A DNA stretch of 64,000 nucleotides from an uncultured Muribaculaceae bacterium (GCA_910586975.1 CAJUKX010000004.1:1-64000), one strand, 5' to 3'. Counted from the stretch's first letter, positions 17,045 through 26,613 are shown. The notes: generated from the sequence alone by a model not told the origin. A program made the numbers and translations.

Positions 17045-18814
17045 ATGAAACTGAAATCAATCCTCACATCTTTCTGCCTGCTAATGGCGAGCACGGGTTC
17101 CACGAGCCTGTTTGCCGCGCCATTATCTATACTGCAGGTGCGCGACAGTCTTCATAATTCGCCTATAATATACCCCGAAAGCTTTGAGACTGACGTGCAC
17201 AAGATGCAGCAAAACTGGTATCTGAAAAACTATGCCGACATCGACCGCTCTGCCGACGAGAGGTCAACGGTAGAATTGCCGTCTGACGAAGTTCTCATTG
17301 AACGCCTGCAATCCATGCCTACGGTCATAGAACTGCCCTTCAACTCGGTTGTGCGCAATTACATCTCGATGTATGTCAACCGCAAGAAGCAGCTCGTTGA
17401 GAACATGCTCGGCATGAGCCTGTACTATATGCCCATATTCGAGCAGGCTCTTGACCGAAACGGTATGCCGCTCGAACTGAAATACCTTCCGGTGATAGAA
17501 TCGGCCCTGAATCCCGATGCCGTCTCACGCGCAGGAGCTACCGGCCTGTGGCAGTTCATGATGCCTACCGCTACTGGCGAAGGCCTCGAAATAAGCTCGC
17601 TCGTAGACCAGCGTCGCGACCCATACGCTTCTTCTGAAGCAGCTGCCAAATACCTTAAGAAATTATACGACATTTTCGGCGACTGGTCGCTGGCCATAGC
17701 TGCTTACAACTGCGGTCCAGGTAATGTAAACAAGGCTATACGACGCGCCGGTGGCGGAACAAAAGACTTCTGGCAGATTTATCCCTATCTCCCCGGCGAG
17801 ACACGTGGATATGTTCCGGCATTCATAGCCGCCAACTATGCCATGAACTTCTATGACAAGCACAACATATCGCCCGCACTTGCCCGCAAACCTATCGTGA
17901 CTGATACCATACATGTGAAACGCCGTGTACACTTTGAGCAGATACGCGATGTGCTCGGTATTCCCATGGAGGAATTGCAGACATTCAACCCTCAGTACCG
18001 TACAGGCTTGATTCCCGGCGACATCCGCCCCTACACTTTGGTTCTGCCTTCACTGCAGGTTTACGCATACATTGCCAACGAAGACTCAATAGTGAACCAT
18101 AATGCCTCAAAATACGCGCGCCGCGACATAGTTGAACCGGCTTCTTCAGGCTCGGGTGTCGACAGCAAGGGCGAATACGTCGAGGAACTGGTGGTGAAAT
18201 ACCATAAGGTGAAGAAAGGACAGACTCTCAATTCCATCGCCAAACTGTATGGAGTGACAGCAGCCTCGATACGCAAGACCAACAAAATCGGTAAGAAAGT
18301 ACGCACAGGTCAGACTCTCCGCATCAATACCTACAAGCGCAAATACATAGAGCCTAAGCCTGAAGTAAAAGAAACACCTGCGGTAGAGACAGTTCAGCCC
18401 GCTACCGAGGCTCAGGCTACCGATACGGTAACCATGACTGTGCAGCCCTCGTATGTTGAACATACAGCCGCGAGCGATACCGTTGCAGAGACCTCCGCCG
18501 AATCAAAGGTTGAATCGGTGCAGAACAACCACGTTGTGCAAGCCATGTCGGGCAGCAACTCGCGCAAGCAACAGGTAGCCGCAGCGGCTGCCCAAAAAGA
18601 GAAAACTCAGGCTAAGGCCAAAAAGCAGACTTCACAGCCCAAAGCCACAAAACATAAAGTGAAACGTGGAGAAAACCTCGGCCGCATCGCCACCAAGTAC
18701 GGCACCACAGTAAAGGCTATACGCGCTGCCAACGGCATGAAGAACGACAACATTCGCGAAGGCCAGACCCTCAACATTCCCGCTCCCGCCAAAACCGGTA
18801 AACGCCGCAAATAA
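17045..18814 (+). CDS. mltD: Membrane-bound lytic transglycosylase D-like with LysM repeats
   Basis: A 589-aa exported murein hydrolase. After the signal peptide (about 1-25) comes the SLT domain (about residues 115-290) with catalytic Glu152 in LKYLPVIESALNPDAVS and the GATGLWQFMMPTA and AIAAYNCGPGNVNKAI motifs. Two LysM repeats follow (about 380-425 and 543-586), joined by a long Ala/Glu/Thr/Lys-rich linker. It cleaves the MurNAc-GlcNAc bond to form anhydro-muropeptides. It follows DUF5683 after 33 nt in the same direction. Confidence 0.93.
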   Translation: MKLKSILTSFCLLMASTGSTSLFAAPLSILQVRDSLHNSPIIYPESFETDVHKMQQNWYLKNYADIDRSADERSTVELPSDEVLIERLQSMPTVIELPFNSVVRNYISMYVNRKKQLVENMLGMSLYYMPIFEQALDRNGMPLELKYLPVIESALNPDAVSRAGATGLWQFMMPTATGEGLEISSLVDQRRDPYASSEAAAKYLKKLYDIFGDWSLAIAAYNCGPGNVNKAIRRAGGGTKDFWQIYPYLPGETRGYVPAFIAANYAMNFYDKHNISPALARKPIVTDTIHVKRRVHFEQIRDVLGIPMEELQTFNPQYRTGLIPGDIRPYTLVLPSLQVYAYIANEDSIVNHNASKYARRDIVEPASSGSGVDSKGEYVEELVVKYHKVKKGQTLNSIAKLYGVTAASIRKTNKIGKKVRTGQTLRINTYKRKYIEPKPEVKETPAVETVQPATEAQATDTVTMTVQPSYVEHTAASDTVAETSAESKVESVQNNHVVQAMSGSNSRKQQVAAAAAQKEKTQAKAKKQTSQPKATKHKVKRGENLGRIATKYGTTVKAIRAANGMKNDNIREGQTLNIPAPAKTGKRRK

Positions 18815-18819
18815 AATCA

Positions 18820-20826
18820 ATGAATATGAAAGACAACAAATTCAATCCTACGGAAGCTCCCGACATCCCGGCAGCTGACCTCGATCCCGTAGACCTTCCC
18901 GAAAACGCATTCAGGCAACTCGCGGCCGATGAGGAATACGTGCCGGTGATGCACCCATCGCGCGACTATCCCGAAGCCACCCCCTACTCCATCACCATGG
19001 GTCTGATTTTAGCTGTCGTCTTCAGTGCGGCAGCCGCATATCTCGGACTTAAGGTTGGACAGGTATTTGAAGCCGCAATACCTATTGCAATCATCGCCGT
19101 AGGTCTGTCGGGCGCTCTCAAAAAGAAGAATGCTCTTGGACAGAATGTGATAATACAGTCAATCGGAGCATGTTCAGGTGTTATTGTGGCCGGTGCCATC
19201 TTCACCCTTCCTGCCCTCTACATCCTTCAGGCATCTCATCCTGAAATCACCGTTAACTTCTTCCAGATTTTCCTTTCATCGCTCTTCGGCGGTGTGTTGG
19301 GCATACTGTTCTTCATTCCTTTCCGCAAGTATTTCGTAAAGGACATGCACGGCAAGTATCCTTTCCCAGAAGCTACTGCCACAACCCAGGTGCTGATCTC
19401 CGGTCAAAGCAAGGAAGCATCGAGTGGCGGTCAGGCACGCCTGCTCGTGATGGCTTCGCTCATAGGCGGTATATACGACTATATAGTTGCCACATTCGGT
19501 TTCTGGGCCGAGACTGTCACCACCACAGCTTATACTTGGGGACAGGCTCTTGCCGACAAGTTCAAATTCGCATTTTCATGCAATACCGGTGCTGCCGTGC
19601 TCGGTCTGGGCTACATCGTAGGTCTTAAATATGCCTTCATAATCTTTGCAGGCTCTATATTCGTATGGTGGATCATCATACCTCTGATGGGTACTTACGG
19701 CGCAGCTGAAATAGCCGCCATGTCGCCCGATGCCATTTTCAAGGATTATGCCCGCCTCATCGGTATAGGCGGTATAGCCATGGCCGGTATTCTCGGTATC
19801 ATCAAGTCGTGGGGCATCATCGCCCAGGCCGTGGGTCTCGCCTCGCGCGAGCTTAAAGGCGCACAGAGCAATACCAAGGCCGTACGTTGGCAAAATGATA
19901 TTTCAATGAAGCATATCGCATACTTTGTGATGATAGCTCTCATTGCTGTATTTGTATTCTTCTGGTTTGGTGTGATCCATACCTTCTGGCAGGCTCTGAT
20001 AGCATGGATTGTAGTTACAGTCATCGCCTTCCTTTTCACTACCGTAGCGGCCAATGCCATAGCCATCGTGGGTTCAAACCCCGTGAGCGGTATGACTCTC
20101 ATGACCCTCATCATCGCATCGGCCATCTTCGTAGCCATCGGTCTCAACGGCACCTCGGGTATCGTGGCAGCCATGGTTGTGGGCGGTGTTGTTTGTACAG
20201 CGCTCTCAATGGCCGGCGGCTTTGTAACCGACCTTAAGATAGGCTACTGGCTCGGCTCCACACCCAAGACTCAGGAAAGCTGGAAATTCCTTGGCACACT
20301 CGTCTCAGCCGCTACCGTAGGCGGTGTTATCCTCATGCTCAACAATGTATACGGTTTTGCCGGCGACGATGCTCTTGCTGCTCCTCAGGCCAACGCAATG
20401 GCCAAGGTTCTCGAACCCATGATGATGGGTGGCGACACTCCCTGGATTCTGTACATAGTAGGTGCGATTCTCGCCCTTATACTCAACTGGCTTGGTGTAC
20501 CTGCTTTGCCCTTCTGCCTCGGCATGTTCCTGCCTCTCCATCTCAATACACCCATGCTCGTAGGCGGTCTTGTATCGTGGTTTGTAGGACGCAGCTCCAA
20601 GGATAAAGAACTTGTGAAGGCTCGCCTTGACCGTGGTACTCTCATTGCATCGGGTCTCATTGCCGGCGGTGCGCTCTTCGGCGTATTCGCAGCCATCACC
20701 ATCATGTGCGGTAAGGAAGTGCCCTCAAACGGCATGGAATTCACTCCCCAGATTCTCGGCCTCGTGGCTTACGCCGCTATCATTGCATACCTCTACATAG
20801 ATTCTTGCAAGGCCAAGAAATCGTGA
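18820..20826 (+). CDS. OPT family oligopeptide transporter
   Basis: A 668-aa polytopic membrane protein of the OPT family (bacterial peptide-type branch). A hydrophilic N-terminus of about 55 aa is followed by some 14-16 TM segments. Landmarks are ITMGLILAVVFSAAAAYLG, the YPFPEATATTQVLISGQ motif and NWLGVPALPFCLGMFLP. It probably imports peptides, but metal-chelate uptake is also known in the family. It starts 5 nt after mltD, and its stop overlaps the GTG of the MATE gene, so it belongs to the par operon-like run. Confidence 0.93.
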   Translation: MNMKDNKFNPTEAPDIPAADLDPVDLPENAFRQLAADEEYVPVMHPSRDYPEATPYSITMGLILAVVFSAAAAYLGLKVGQVFEAAIPIAIIAVGLSGALKKKNALGQNVIIQSIGACSGVIVAGAIFTLPALYILQASHPEITVNFFQIFLSSLFGGVLGILFFIPFRKYFVKDMHGKYPFPEATATTQVLISGQSKEASSGGQARLLVMASLIGGIYDYIVATFGFWAETVTTTAYTWGQALADKFKFAFSCNTGAAVLGLGYIVGLKYAFIIFAGSIFVWWIIIPLMGTYGAAEIAAMSPDAIFKDYARLIGIGGIAMAGILGIIKSWGIIAQAVGLASRELKGAQSNTKAVRWQNDISMKHIAYFVMIALIAVFVFFWFGVIHTFWQALIAWIVVTVIAFLFTTVAANAIAIVGSNPVSGMTLMTLIIASAIFVAIGLNGTSGIVAAMVVGGVVCTALSMAGGFVTDLKIGYWLGSTPKTQESWKFLGTLVSAATVGGVILMLNNVYGFAGDDALAAPQANAMAKVLEPMMMGGDTPWILYIVGAILALILNWLGVPALPFCLGMFLPLHLNTPMLVGGLVSWFVGRSSKDKELVKARLDRGTLIASGLIAGGALFGVFAAITIMCGKEVPSNGMEFTPQILGLVAYAAIIAYLYIDSCKAKKS

Positions 20827-22100
20827 AACCTCTGAACAGAGAAATTCTCGCAATCGCTCTGCCGGCGATTGTATCCAACATAACGACCCCGTTGTTGGGG
20901 CTGATTGATGTGGCCATCACCGGCCACATCGGTTCGGCCACCTACATCGGGGCCATTGCTGTTGGGTCTACCATGTTCAACATGCTCTATTGGCTCTTTG
21001 GCTTCCTGCGCATGGGCACGGCCGGAATAACATCGCAGAACTACGGAGCCGGCGACTTCCACCAATCCTCTGCCACTCTTACCCGAGGGCTGCTCATGTC
21101 CATGACATTCGCGCTTGTCATGATAGTTCTGTACAAGCCTATTGGTTATACGGCATTGAATTTTCTTGATGCCGATGATTCAACAGCCGCCCTGGCCCGA
21201 TTATATTTTGCCATGGTGATATTCGGCGCACCTGCCGTACTGGGCATGTACACCCTTAATGGTTGGCTGCTGGGTATGCAGAACACTCGGCTGCCGATGT
21301 GGATTGCACTTCTGACAAATGTTATTAATATTGTTGTGAGCGCATCAGCCGTTTTTATTTTCGGTATGAAAATAGAAGGCATCGCACTTGGCACACTCTC
21401 GGCGCAGTGGATTGGATTCCTTACCTGTATTGCAATAGTGTGGATGCGCTACCGTCCCGAAAGAATCAAGCGTCCGGAACTGCTTGACCGTAAAGCCGTA
21501 TCGCGACTGTTCAAGATAAATTTCGATATATTTCTGCGCACACTTTGCCTTGTGGCAGTCACCGCATGGTTTACCCGTGCAGGCGCGAATCAAGGTGTTG
21601 ATATACTTGCAGCTAATGCCATATTGATGCAGCTTTTTATGATTTTCTCGTATTTCTCAGATGGATTTGCCTTCGCCGGCGAAGCCTTGGCCGGCAAAAT
21701 GCACGGAGCCAACGACCGCTCGGGTCTATCACTTCTGATGAAATCGCTGGTACGCTGGGGCATGGGAATAGCCTTGGCTTTCACATCCGTCTATTATTTG
21801 TTTGGTAATATAATACTTAATGTCCTTACCGACCAAGCCTCAGTAATAAACACTGCACATCAATACCTGCCTTGGGCTATATTGGTACCTGTGTGTGGCA
21901 TAATGGCATTTATATACGACGGTGTGGCCGTAGGACTTACCAAAACCCGTCAAATGCTGTGGTCAGTAGCCATAGGCATGGGCATATTCTTTATATTGTG
22001 TGCGTTGCTTATGCCGCGGCTCGGCAATCACGGCCTTTGGCTGGCATTTGTCGCATATCTTGCAATTAGAGGAGTATGTTTAAGAGTGTGTTTGAATTAA
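20823..22100 (+). CDS. MATE family efflux transporter
   Basis: A 425-aa, 12-TM Na+- or H+-coupled multidrug/metabolite exporter. The GTG at 20823 overlaps the OPT stop (GTGA) and begins exactly where homology should (VKPLNREILAIALPAIVSN); a TTG six codons upstream is a weaker alternative. The MATE hallmark IDVAITGHIGSATYIGAIAVG is present. The last codons (about LRVCLN and TAA) lie in the terminal arm of a repeat element at 22079-22293, so the natural C-terminus may have been replaced. Confidence 0.92.
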   Translation: MKPLNREILAIALPAIVSNITTPLLGLIDVAITGHIGSATYIGAIAVGSTMFNMLYWLFGFLRMGTAGITSQNYGAGDFHQSSATLTRGLLMSMTFALVMIVLYKPIGYTALNFLDADDSTAALARLYFAMVIFGAPAVLGMYTLNGWLLGMQNTRLPMWIALLTNVINIVVSASAVFIFGMKIEGIALGTLSAQWIGFLTCIAIVWMRYRPERIKRPELLDRKAVSRLFKINFDIFLRTLCLVAVTAWFTRAGANQGVDILAANAILMQLFMIFSYFSDGFAFAGEALAGKMHGANDRSGLSLLMKSLVRWGMGIALAFTSVYYLFGNIILNVLTDQASVINTAHQYLPWAILVPVCGIMAFIYDGVAVGLTKTRQMLWSVAIGMGIFFILCALLMPRLGNHGLWLAFVAYLAIRGVCLRVCLN

Positions 22101-22293
22101 ACTCGTATTAAGCTTGAGAGTCAATTACGCGTTATTTTTTCAGCGTGAAGAAGGAGCGTAGCGAGCTACGTGACTGATGAACGGTGGAAAAAGCACCGTA
22201 ATTGGCCTCAAGATTAATGCGAAACATATTCTTTTTTATTCAATTCCACAATATAATCATTTTTTGTGTGTTAAATTAAAACACACTCTAAGA
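22079..22293. repeat. MITE-like hairpin element with terminal inverted repeats
   Basis: The left end TAAGAGTGTGTTTGAATT (22081-22098) and the inverted right end (22274-22291, reading TTAGAGTGTGTTTTAATT on the minus strand) match at 16 of 18 positions. The interior folds into a long imperfect hairpin centred on GGAGCGTAGCGAGCTACGTGAC-type sequence near 22155-22175, with TTGAGAGTC..ACGCG on one side and CCTCAAG on the other. It has no ORF. The architecture fits a miniature inverted-repeat element; related ends occur at 1143, 29220, 46721, 49504 and 49531. Confidence 0.65.
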
Positions 22294-22380
22294 ACCTTTC
22301 TATCCCATTGAATGTTTTTTATACGAATGATTAACTAATTCAAATTATTAACTAATTCAAATCTAAAAATAAAATTCGTC

Positions 22381-22533
22381 ATGGATAAGAAACCGCATAT
22401 CTCATCAAAACATGTATGGCTTGCCGTAGGTGCAGCAGTTCTCATTATTCTTCTGATTGTATGGCTCACCGTAGCATCTCTTACCGGAGACACTGATGTA
22501 GCAGCATTTATCCTGTCGCCTGTTCTAAGGTAG
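22381..22533 (+). CDS. 50-aa single-pass membrane protein
   Basis: An ATG ORF of 50 aa: a basic N-terminus (MDKKPHISSKHVW), one strong TM helix (about residues 13-33, LAVGAAVLIILLIVWLTVAS) and a short acidic then hydrophobic tail (GDTDVAAFILSPVLR). The composition is that of a real membrane peptide, not random sequence, and codon use resembles neighbouring genes. Its TAG ends one base before the stop codon of the convergent glycosyltransferase gene. I do not recognise a family. Confidence 0.6.
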   Translation: MDKKPHISSKHVWLAVGAAVLIILLIVWLTVASLTGDTDVAAFILSPVLR

Positions 22534-22534
22534 C

Positions 22535-23491
22535 CTATACCCTGTCGCGTATATTGTAGCGTGGTCTGTGTTTTACTTCCATAAACATCTTGCCCACGTA
22601 CTCGCCCACCACTCCTATGGCTATCAGAATCAAACTGCCAAGGAACCACACCGAAAGCATCAGCGAGCTCCAACCGCTCACGGTATTGCCGCAGAAATGT
22701 GACACCAGCACATATATCGCCACAATTATATCCACGGCCAATATCAGAATTCCGATATTGAAAATCCACTGCATGGGCTTAGCTGAAAACGAAGTGATAC
22801 CGTCGATAGAGAACGCAAGCATCTTCTTGAACGGATATTTTGACTCGCCGGCTACACGCTCGGCGCGGTCATAATATACGATAGAAGTGGTAAGCCCTAT
22901 CTGTGGCACGATACCGCGCAGAAACAGGTTCTGCTCCCCGTATTCAGAAAGTATGTCGAGAGCGCGTTTGCTCATAAGGCGGTAATCGGCATGGTCATAC
23001 ACAGTTTCAAGTCCCATTGCCCTCTGTAACTTATAGAACGCACGGGCCGAATTGCGCTTGAACCACGTATCAGTTTCGCGTGAACGCCTTACCCCATACA
23101 CTATCTCGCTCCCTGCCTTGAACTGCTTCACCATCGCCACGATAGCCTGCGGGTCATCCTGTAGATCGGCATCAATAGAGATGGCTGCGTCGCAGTTTTC
23201 TTTTGCAGTCATCAATCCGGCAAGCAAGGCATACTGGTGGCCGCGGTTGTGAGCCAGAGCCACACCATGAACCCTGCCGGGATATGAGCTCGCGAGAGCG
23301 CAAATATCGCGCCATGTGGCATCGCGGCTGCCGTCGTCTACACAGAGTATATAGCTCTCCTCACTGATATCGCCTTTTTCTGCCAAATTTGACAGAATTT
23401 TAAGCAACTCAGGCATTGTGTGCTTGAGTGCTGACTCCTCGTTGTAGCAAGGTACTACTATAGCTATGACAGGCTCGGTGGTTTTCAACAT
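22535..23491 (-). CDS. GT2 glycosyltransferase, dolichyl-phosphate-mannose/GtrB type
   Basis: A 318-aa enzyme starting at 23491 (MLKTTEPVIAIVVPCYNEE); 9 upstream codons are open but would extend past the promoter. The catalytic domain shows VPCYNEE, VDDGSRD and the DXD-like IDADLQDDP. Two C-terminal TM helices (about residues 235-260 and 270-295) end in a basic tail, the topology of GtrB/DPMS transferases that load sugars on undecaprenyl phosphate. The donor sugar and final glycan are unknown. It is a single gene, with a promoter at 23516-23523. Confidence 0.9.
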   Translation of the reverse strand: MLKTTEPVIAIVVPCYNEESALKHTMPELLKILSNLAEKGDISEESYILCVDDGSRDATWRDICALASSYPGRVHGVALAHNRGHQYALLAGLMTAKENCDAAISIDADLQDDPQAIVAMVKQFKAGSEIVYGVRRSRETDTWFKRNSARAFYKLQRAMGLETVYDHADYRLMSKRALDILSEYGEQNLFLRGIVPQIGLTTSIVYYDRAERVAGESKYPFKKMLAFSIDGITSFSAKPMQWIFNIGILILAVDIIVAIYVLVSHFCGNTVSGWSSLMLSVWFLGSLILIAIGVVGEYVGKMFMEVKHRPRYNIRDRV

Positions 23492-23515
23492 TTCTTTCAG
23501 GTTTAGTGTCAGATA

Positions 23516-23523
23516 CAAAGTTA
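23516..23523 (-). promoter_or_regulatory. -7 element of the glycosyltransferase gene
   Basis: The minus strand reads TAACTTTG 24 nt before the ATG at 23491. This supports the shorter start, because the longer ORF (from 23518) would overlap the promoter. Confidence 0.6.
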
Positions 23524-23663
23524 AATTTTTTCGGTGTTTTCTTCTGTGCCAATTATGTTAAAGAAAGTAAAAATTAATAATATGCTCAGAAAGTCCTCTT
23601 CTTATCAATCCATAAGCCGGAATCGTTTGTTTAAAGTTTATTAAAGTTAATTCACCACATACT

Positions 23664-23695
23664 ATTGTTTATGAAAAGAATTTTTTGTAACTTTG
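23664..23695 (+). promoter_or_regulatory. clpC promoter
   Basis: ATTG (23664-23667), a 20-nt spacer and TAACTTTG (23688-23695), about 64 nt before the ATG at 23760. No CIRCE-like or heat-shock repeat was seen in the leader. Confidence 0.6.
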
Positions 23696-23759
23696 AATAA
23701 GTTTCCAAAATTTGGCACACATTTTGCTGTCATTCTATCATATTAGTCTCTTTCAGAAC

Positions 23760-26336
23760 ATGGATAATACATTCTCAGATAAATTCAAAACTTTGTTGGG
23801 AGAAGCCCGCAAACAAGCACAGCTGCATAACAGTGCTTCGGTGGAGCCTGCACACCTCATGCTGGCCGTGCTAACCGATCCTGACGAGGACGCTTACATA
23901 TTGCTTGATAACGCCACCTCCGACAGCTCTATCGACAAGCTCAAGGAGTATCTTGACAATGAAATTTATGAACTCTCGGGCCCTGTGACCAATGAAATAA
24001 ACGTTAGTGAACTCACCGCGCGTATCACAAAGCTGTCGGTGCTCGAAGCCCGCATGCTCAAGGATAACGTGATTGAGCCGGTTCACCTCATACTTGCCCT
24101 GCTGCATAACTTTGAAATACGCAACTCCGAGCTGTTCAAGCCCTTCTTCTCGGCCGGTATCTCGTATGAGAAAATTTTCAAAGCCGCACAGGAAAAACGC
24201 GGCATTGCACCCAAAGCCGGTGCCGGATTCATGGACGGCGATGACGAATCAGACGAGCTGCCGGGCCGCGAGAACGAGCCCAAACAGCAGTCGCAGCGTC
24301 AGTCGGCAACTTCCAAGAAACGCTCCGGTACAGGCGACACCCCCATGCTCGATAAATTCGGACACGACATGACACGTGCCGCAGCCGAAGGACGCCTTGA
24401 CCCCGTGGTAGGTCGCGATACCGAGATTGAACGCCTTGCCCAGATACTGAGCCGACGCAAGAAAAACAACCCCGTGCTCATAGGCGAACCCGGTGTGGGT
24501 AAATCGGCCATTGTAGAAGGACTTGCCCTGCGCATAAACCTGCGCCAGGTTCCACGCGTGCTCTTCAACAAGCGCGTTGTGGCTCTCGACATGGCCTCTA
24601 TCGTAGCCGGCACCAAATATCGCGGCGAATTTGAAGAACGCATCAAGGCCATCCTCACTGAGCTCTCAAAAAACAAGGACGTGATATTGTTTATTGACGA
24701 GATTCACACCATTGTAGGAGCCGGAAACGCCCAAGGCTCTATGGATGCCGCCAACATGCTCAAACCCGCCCTTGCCCGCGGCGAACTGCAGTGCATCGGT
24801 GCCACCACCCTCGACGAGTACCGTGTGAACATCGAAAAAGACGGTGCCCTCGAACGCCGTTTCCAGAAGGTGATGGTAGAACCTACCACCGCCGAGGAGA
24901 CCCTTGTGATTCTCAACAACATCAAGCCCAAGTACGAAGAACATCACAACGTGCTATATACCGATGCGGCTCTGGAGGCATGTGTGAAACTCACCGACCG
25001 ATATATCAGCGACCGCAATTTCCCCGACAAGGCCATAGACGCCCTCGACGAAGCCGGTGCGCGCGCACATATAACCAATGTGGCAGTGCCCGAAGAAATA
25101 GAAAATCTTGAAAAGGCCGTTGAGGAAGCCTCGGCTAAGAAGCTCGAAGCTGCGCATTCGCAGAATTTTGAGTTGGCAGCCGTTTGGCGCGACCGCGCTC
25201 AGAAGATAGCTGAAGAACTTGAAGAAGCCAAGGCTAAATGGGAAAAGACCCTTGAGCAGAACCGTGTGACCGTTGATGAGGAAAAAGTGGCAGAAGTTGT
25301 TGCCATGATGACAGGTGTTCCCGTACAGCGCGTAGCCCAGGCCGAGGGTCTGCGCCTGCTCGAAATGGGTCCTACCCTACACAAAGCCATCATAGGTCAG
25401 GACGAAGCCATCGAAAAGATTGCAAAAGCCATCCGGCGCAACCGCATAGGCCTTAAAGACCCCAATAAGCCAATAGGCACATTCATGTTCCTCGGGCCTA
25501 CCGGTGTAGGTAAGACCCACCTTGCCAAGAAGCTTGCTGAGTTCCTTTTTGACTCGCCCGAAACCCTTATCCGCATAGACATGAGCGAGTATATGGAGAA
25601 GTTCACCGTGAGCCGTCTGGTGGGTGCTCCTCCGGGATATGTAGGCTATGACGAGGGCGGACAGCTCACCGAGCAGGTACGCCGTCGCCCATACTCGGTT
25701 GTATTGCTTGATGAGATTGAAAAAGCGCATCCCGATGTATTCAATCTTCTGCTTCAGGTGCTTGATGAAGGCCGCCTTACCGACTCTATGGGTCGCCGTA
25801 TCGACTTCAAGAATACCATCATAATAATGACCTCGAATATAGGAACACGTCAGCTCAAAGACTTCGGAACCGGTGTAGGTTTTACCACCACTCAGACAGC
25901 AGCCGCCGCGGCCGATGCCCAACATGCTGTAATCCGTAAGGCACTCAACAAGGCGTTCTCACCCGAATTCCTCAACCGTGTAGACGACATTATAATGTTT
26001 GACCAGCTCTCGCGCGAGGCCATATTCAAGATTATCGACATAGAGATAGCCGGTTTCCGCAAACGCCTTACCGACCTCGGATATGTACTGACACTGAGCG
26101 ATGCAGCCAAGGACTTCATAGCCGGCAAGGGCTACGATCCGCAATATGGAGCACGTCCGCTCAAACGAGCCATTCAGAAATACCTCGAGGACGAACTTGC
26201 CGAACTCATACTTTCGTCGGCCCTCAAACCCGGTCACGAAGTTGTGGTAGACTATGACAAGGATAGTGATAAAATCACCACCCGGGTAGTAGAGGACTCA
26301 CCGCAAGCCCTCCCCGAAAATCAGGAAAGCAACTGA
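23760..26336 (+). CDS. clpC: ClpC-type AAA+ unfoldase subunit of Clp protease
   Basis: An 858-aa Hsp100 protein that unfolds substrates for ClpP. The start is at 23760 (MDNTFSDKFKTLL); 16 open codons upstream lack an RBS context. The N-domain is a double Clp repeat (about 1-145). Two AAA+ modules follow, with Walker A GEPGVGKSA and GPTGVGKTH and Walker B LFIDEIHT and LLDEIEKA. Between them lies a UVR-like motif (HSQNFELAAVWRDRAQKIAEE) that marks ClpC rather than ClpA; an IGF/VGF-type loop near GVGFTTTQ may contact ClpP. It is monocistronic, with a strong terminator. Confidence 0.93.
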   Translation: MDNTFSDKFKTLLGEARKQAQLHNSASVEPAHLMLAVLTDPDEDAYILLDNATSDSSIDKLKEYLDNEIYELSGPVTNEINVSELTARITKLSVLEARMLKDNVIEPVHLILALLHNFEIRNSELFKPFFSAGISYEKIFKAAQEKRGIAPKAGAGFMDGDDESDELPGRENEPKQQSQRQSATSKKRSGTGDTPMLDKFGHDMTRAAAEGRLDPVVGRDTEIERLAQILSRRKKNNPVLIGEPGVGKSAIVEGLALRINLRQVPRVLFNKRVVALDMASIVAGTKYRGEFEERIKAILTELSKNKDVILFIDEIHTIVGAGNAQGSMDAANMLKPALARGELQCIGATTLDEYRVNIEKDGALERRFQKVMVEPTTAEETLVILNNIKPKYEEHHNVLYTDAALEACVKLTDRYISDRNFPDKAIDALDEAGARAHITNVAVPEEIENLEKAVEEASAKKLEAAHSQNFELAAVWRDRAQKIAEELEEAKAKWEKTLEQNRVTVDEEKVAEVVAMMTGVPVQRVAQAEGLRLLEMGPTLHKAIIGQDEAIEKIAKAIRRNRIGLKDPNKPIGTFMFLGPTGVGKTHLAKKLAEFLFDSPETLIRIDMSEYMEKFTVSRLVGAPPGYVGYDEGGQLTEQVRRRPYSVVLLDEIEKAHPDVFNLLLQVLDEGRLTDSMGRRIDFKNTIIIMTSNIGTRQLKDFGTGVGFTTTQTAAAAADAQHAVIRKALNKAFSPEFLNRVDDIIMFDQLSREAIFKIIDIEIAGFRKRLTDLGYVLTLSDAAKDFIAGKGYDPQYGARPLKRAIQKYLEDELAELILSSALKPGHEVVVDYDKDSDKITTRVVEDSPQALPENQESN

Positions 26337-26360
26337 TAAATATAAGTAAAAACTAAAACG

Positions 26361-26400
26361 ATAGCACTCCAAAGTCAGACACAAAACTTTGGAGTGCTAT
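26361..26400 (+). terminator. clpC terminator
   Basis: A 15-bp perfect stem (ATAGCACTCCAAAGT with 26386-26400), a 10-nt loop, then a T-rich tail, 24 nt after the clpC stop. Confidence 0.85.
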
Positions 26401-26442
26401 TCTGTTTTCAGTTTACAACATAAGTTAATTTCCAATGGTGAT

Positions 26443-26602
26443 ATGGACTTTTCAAAGTTAACTCAGATACAACTCTCTTCCAAAACTGATATCAAGCCAT
26501 TCAAATGCGCAGACGATGATTTGAATGGCTTTTTTTGAAGATGCCAAGCAATTTCACGATGAACTTATGGCTGTTACGTACTTATTGGAAGATAGGGAAT
26601 AG
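26443..26602 (+). pseudogene. Broken GNAT acetyltransferase remnant
   Basis: Reading from the ATG at 26443 gives MDFSKLTQIQLSSKTDIKPF then KCADDDLNGFF, interrupted by TGA in a run of seven T (26530-26536). In the next frame it resumes as EDAKQFHDELMAVTYLLEDRE, then a TAG at 26600-26602. This matches the N-terminus of a GNAT-family N-acetyltransferase found widely in Bacteroidales (IKPF-C-DDDLNGF-EDAK). The rest of the domain, including the acetyl-CoA loop, is absent: the sequence passes directly into the TonB receptor gene's 3' end. So there is both a homopolymer frameshift and a 3' deletion. Confidence 0.75.
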
Positions 26603-26613
26603 TATTTTTACAA

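Noticed and set aside
20071..20090. TTCAAACCCCG resembles a tRNA T-loop
   Set aside because: It lies within the OPT coding region and no acceptor, D or anticodon stems can be found around it.
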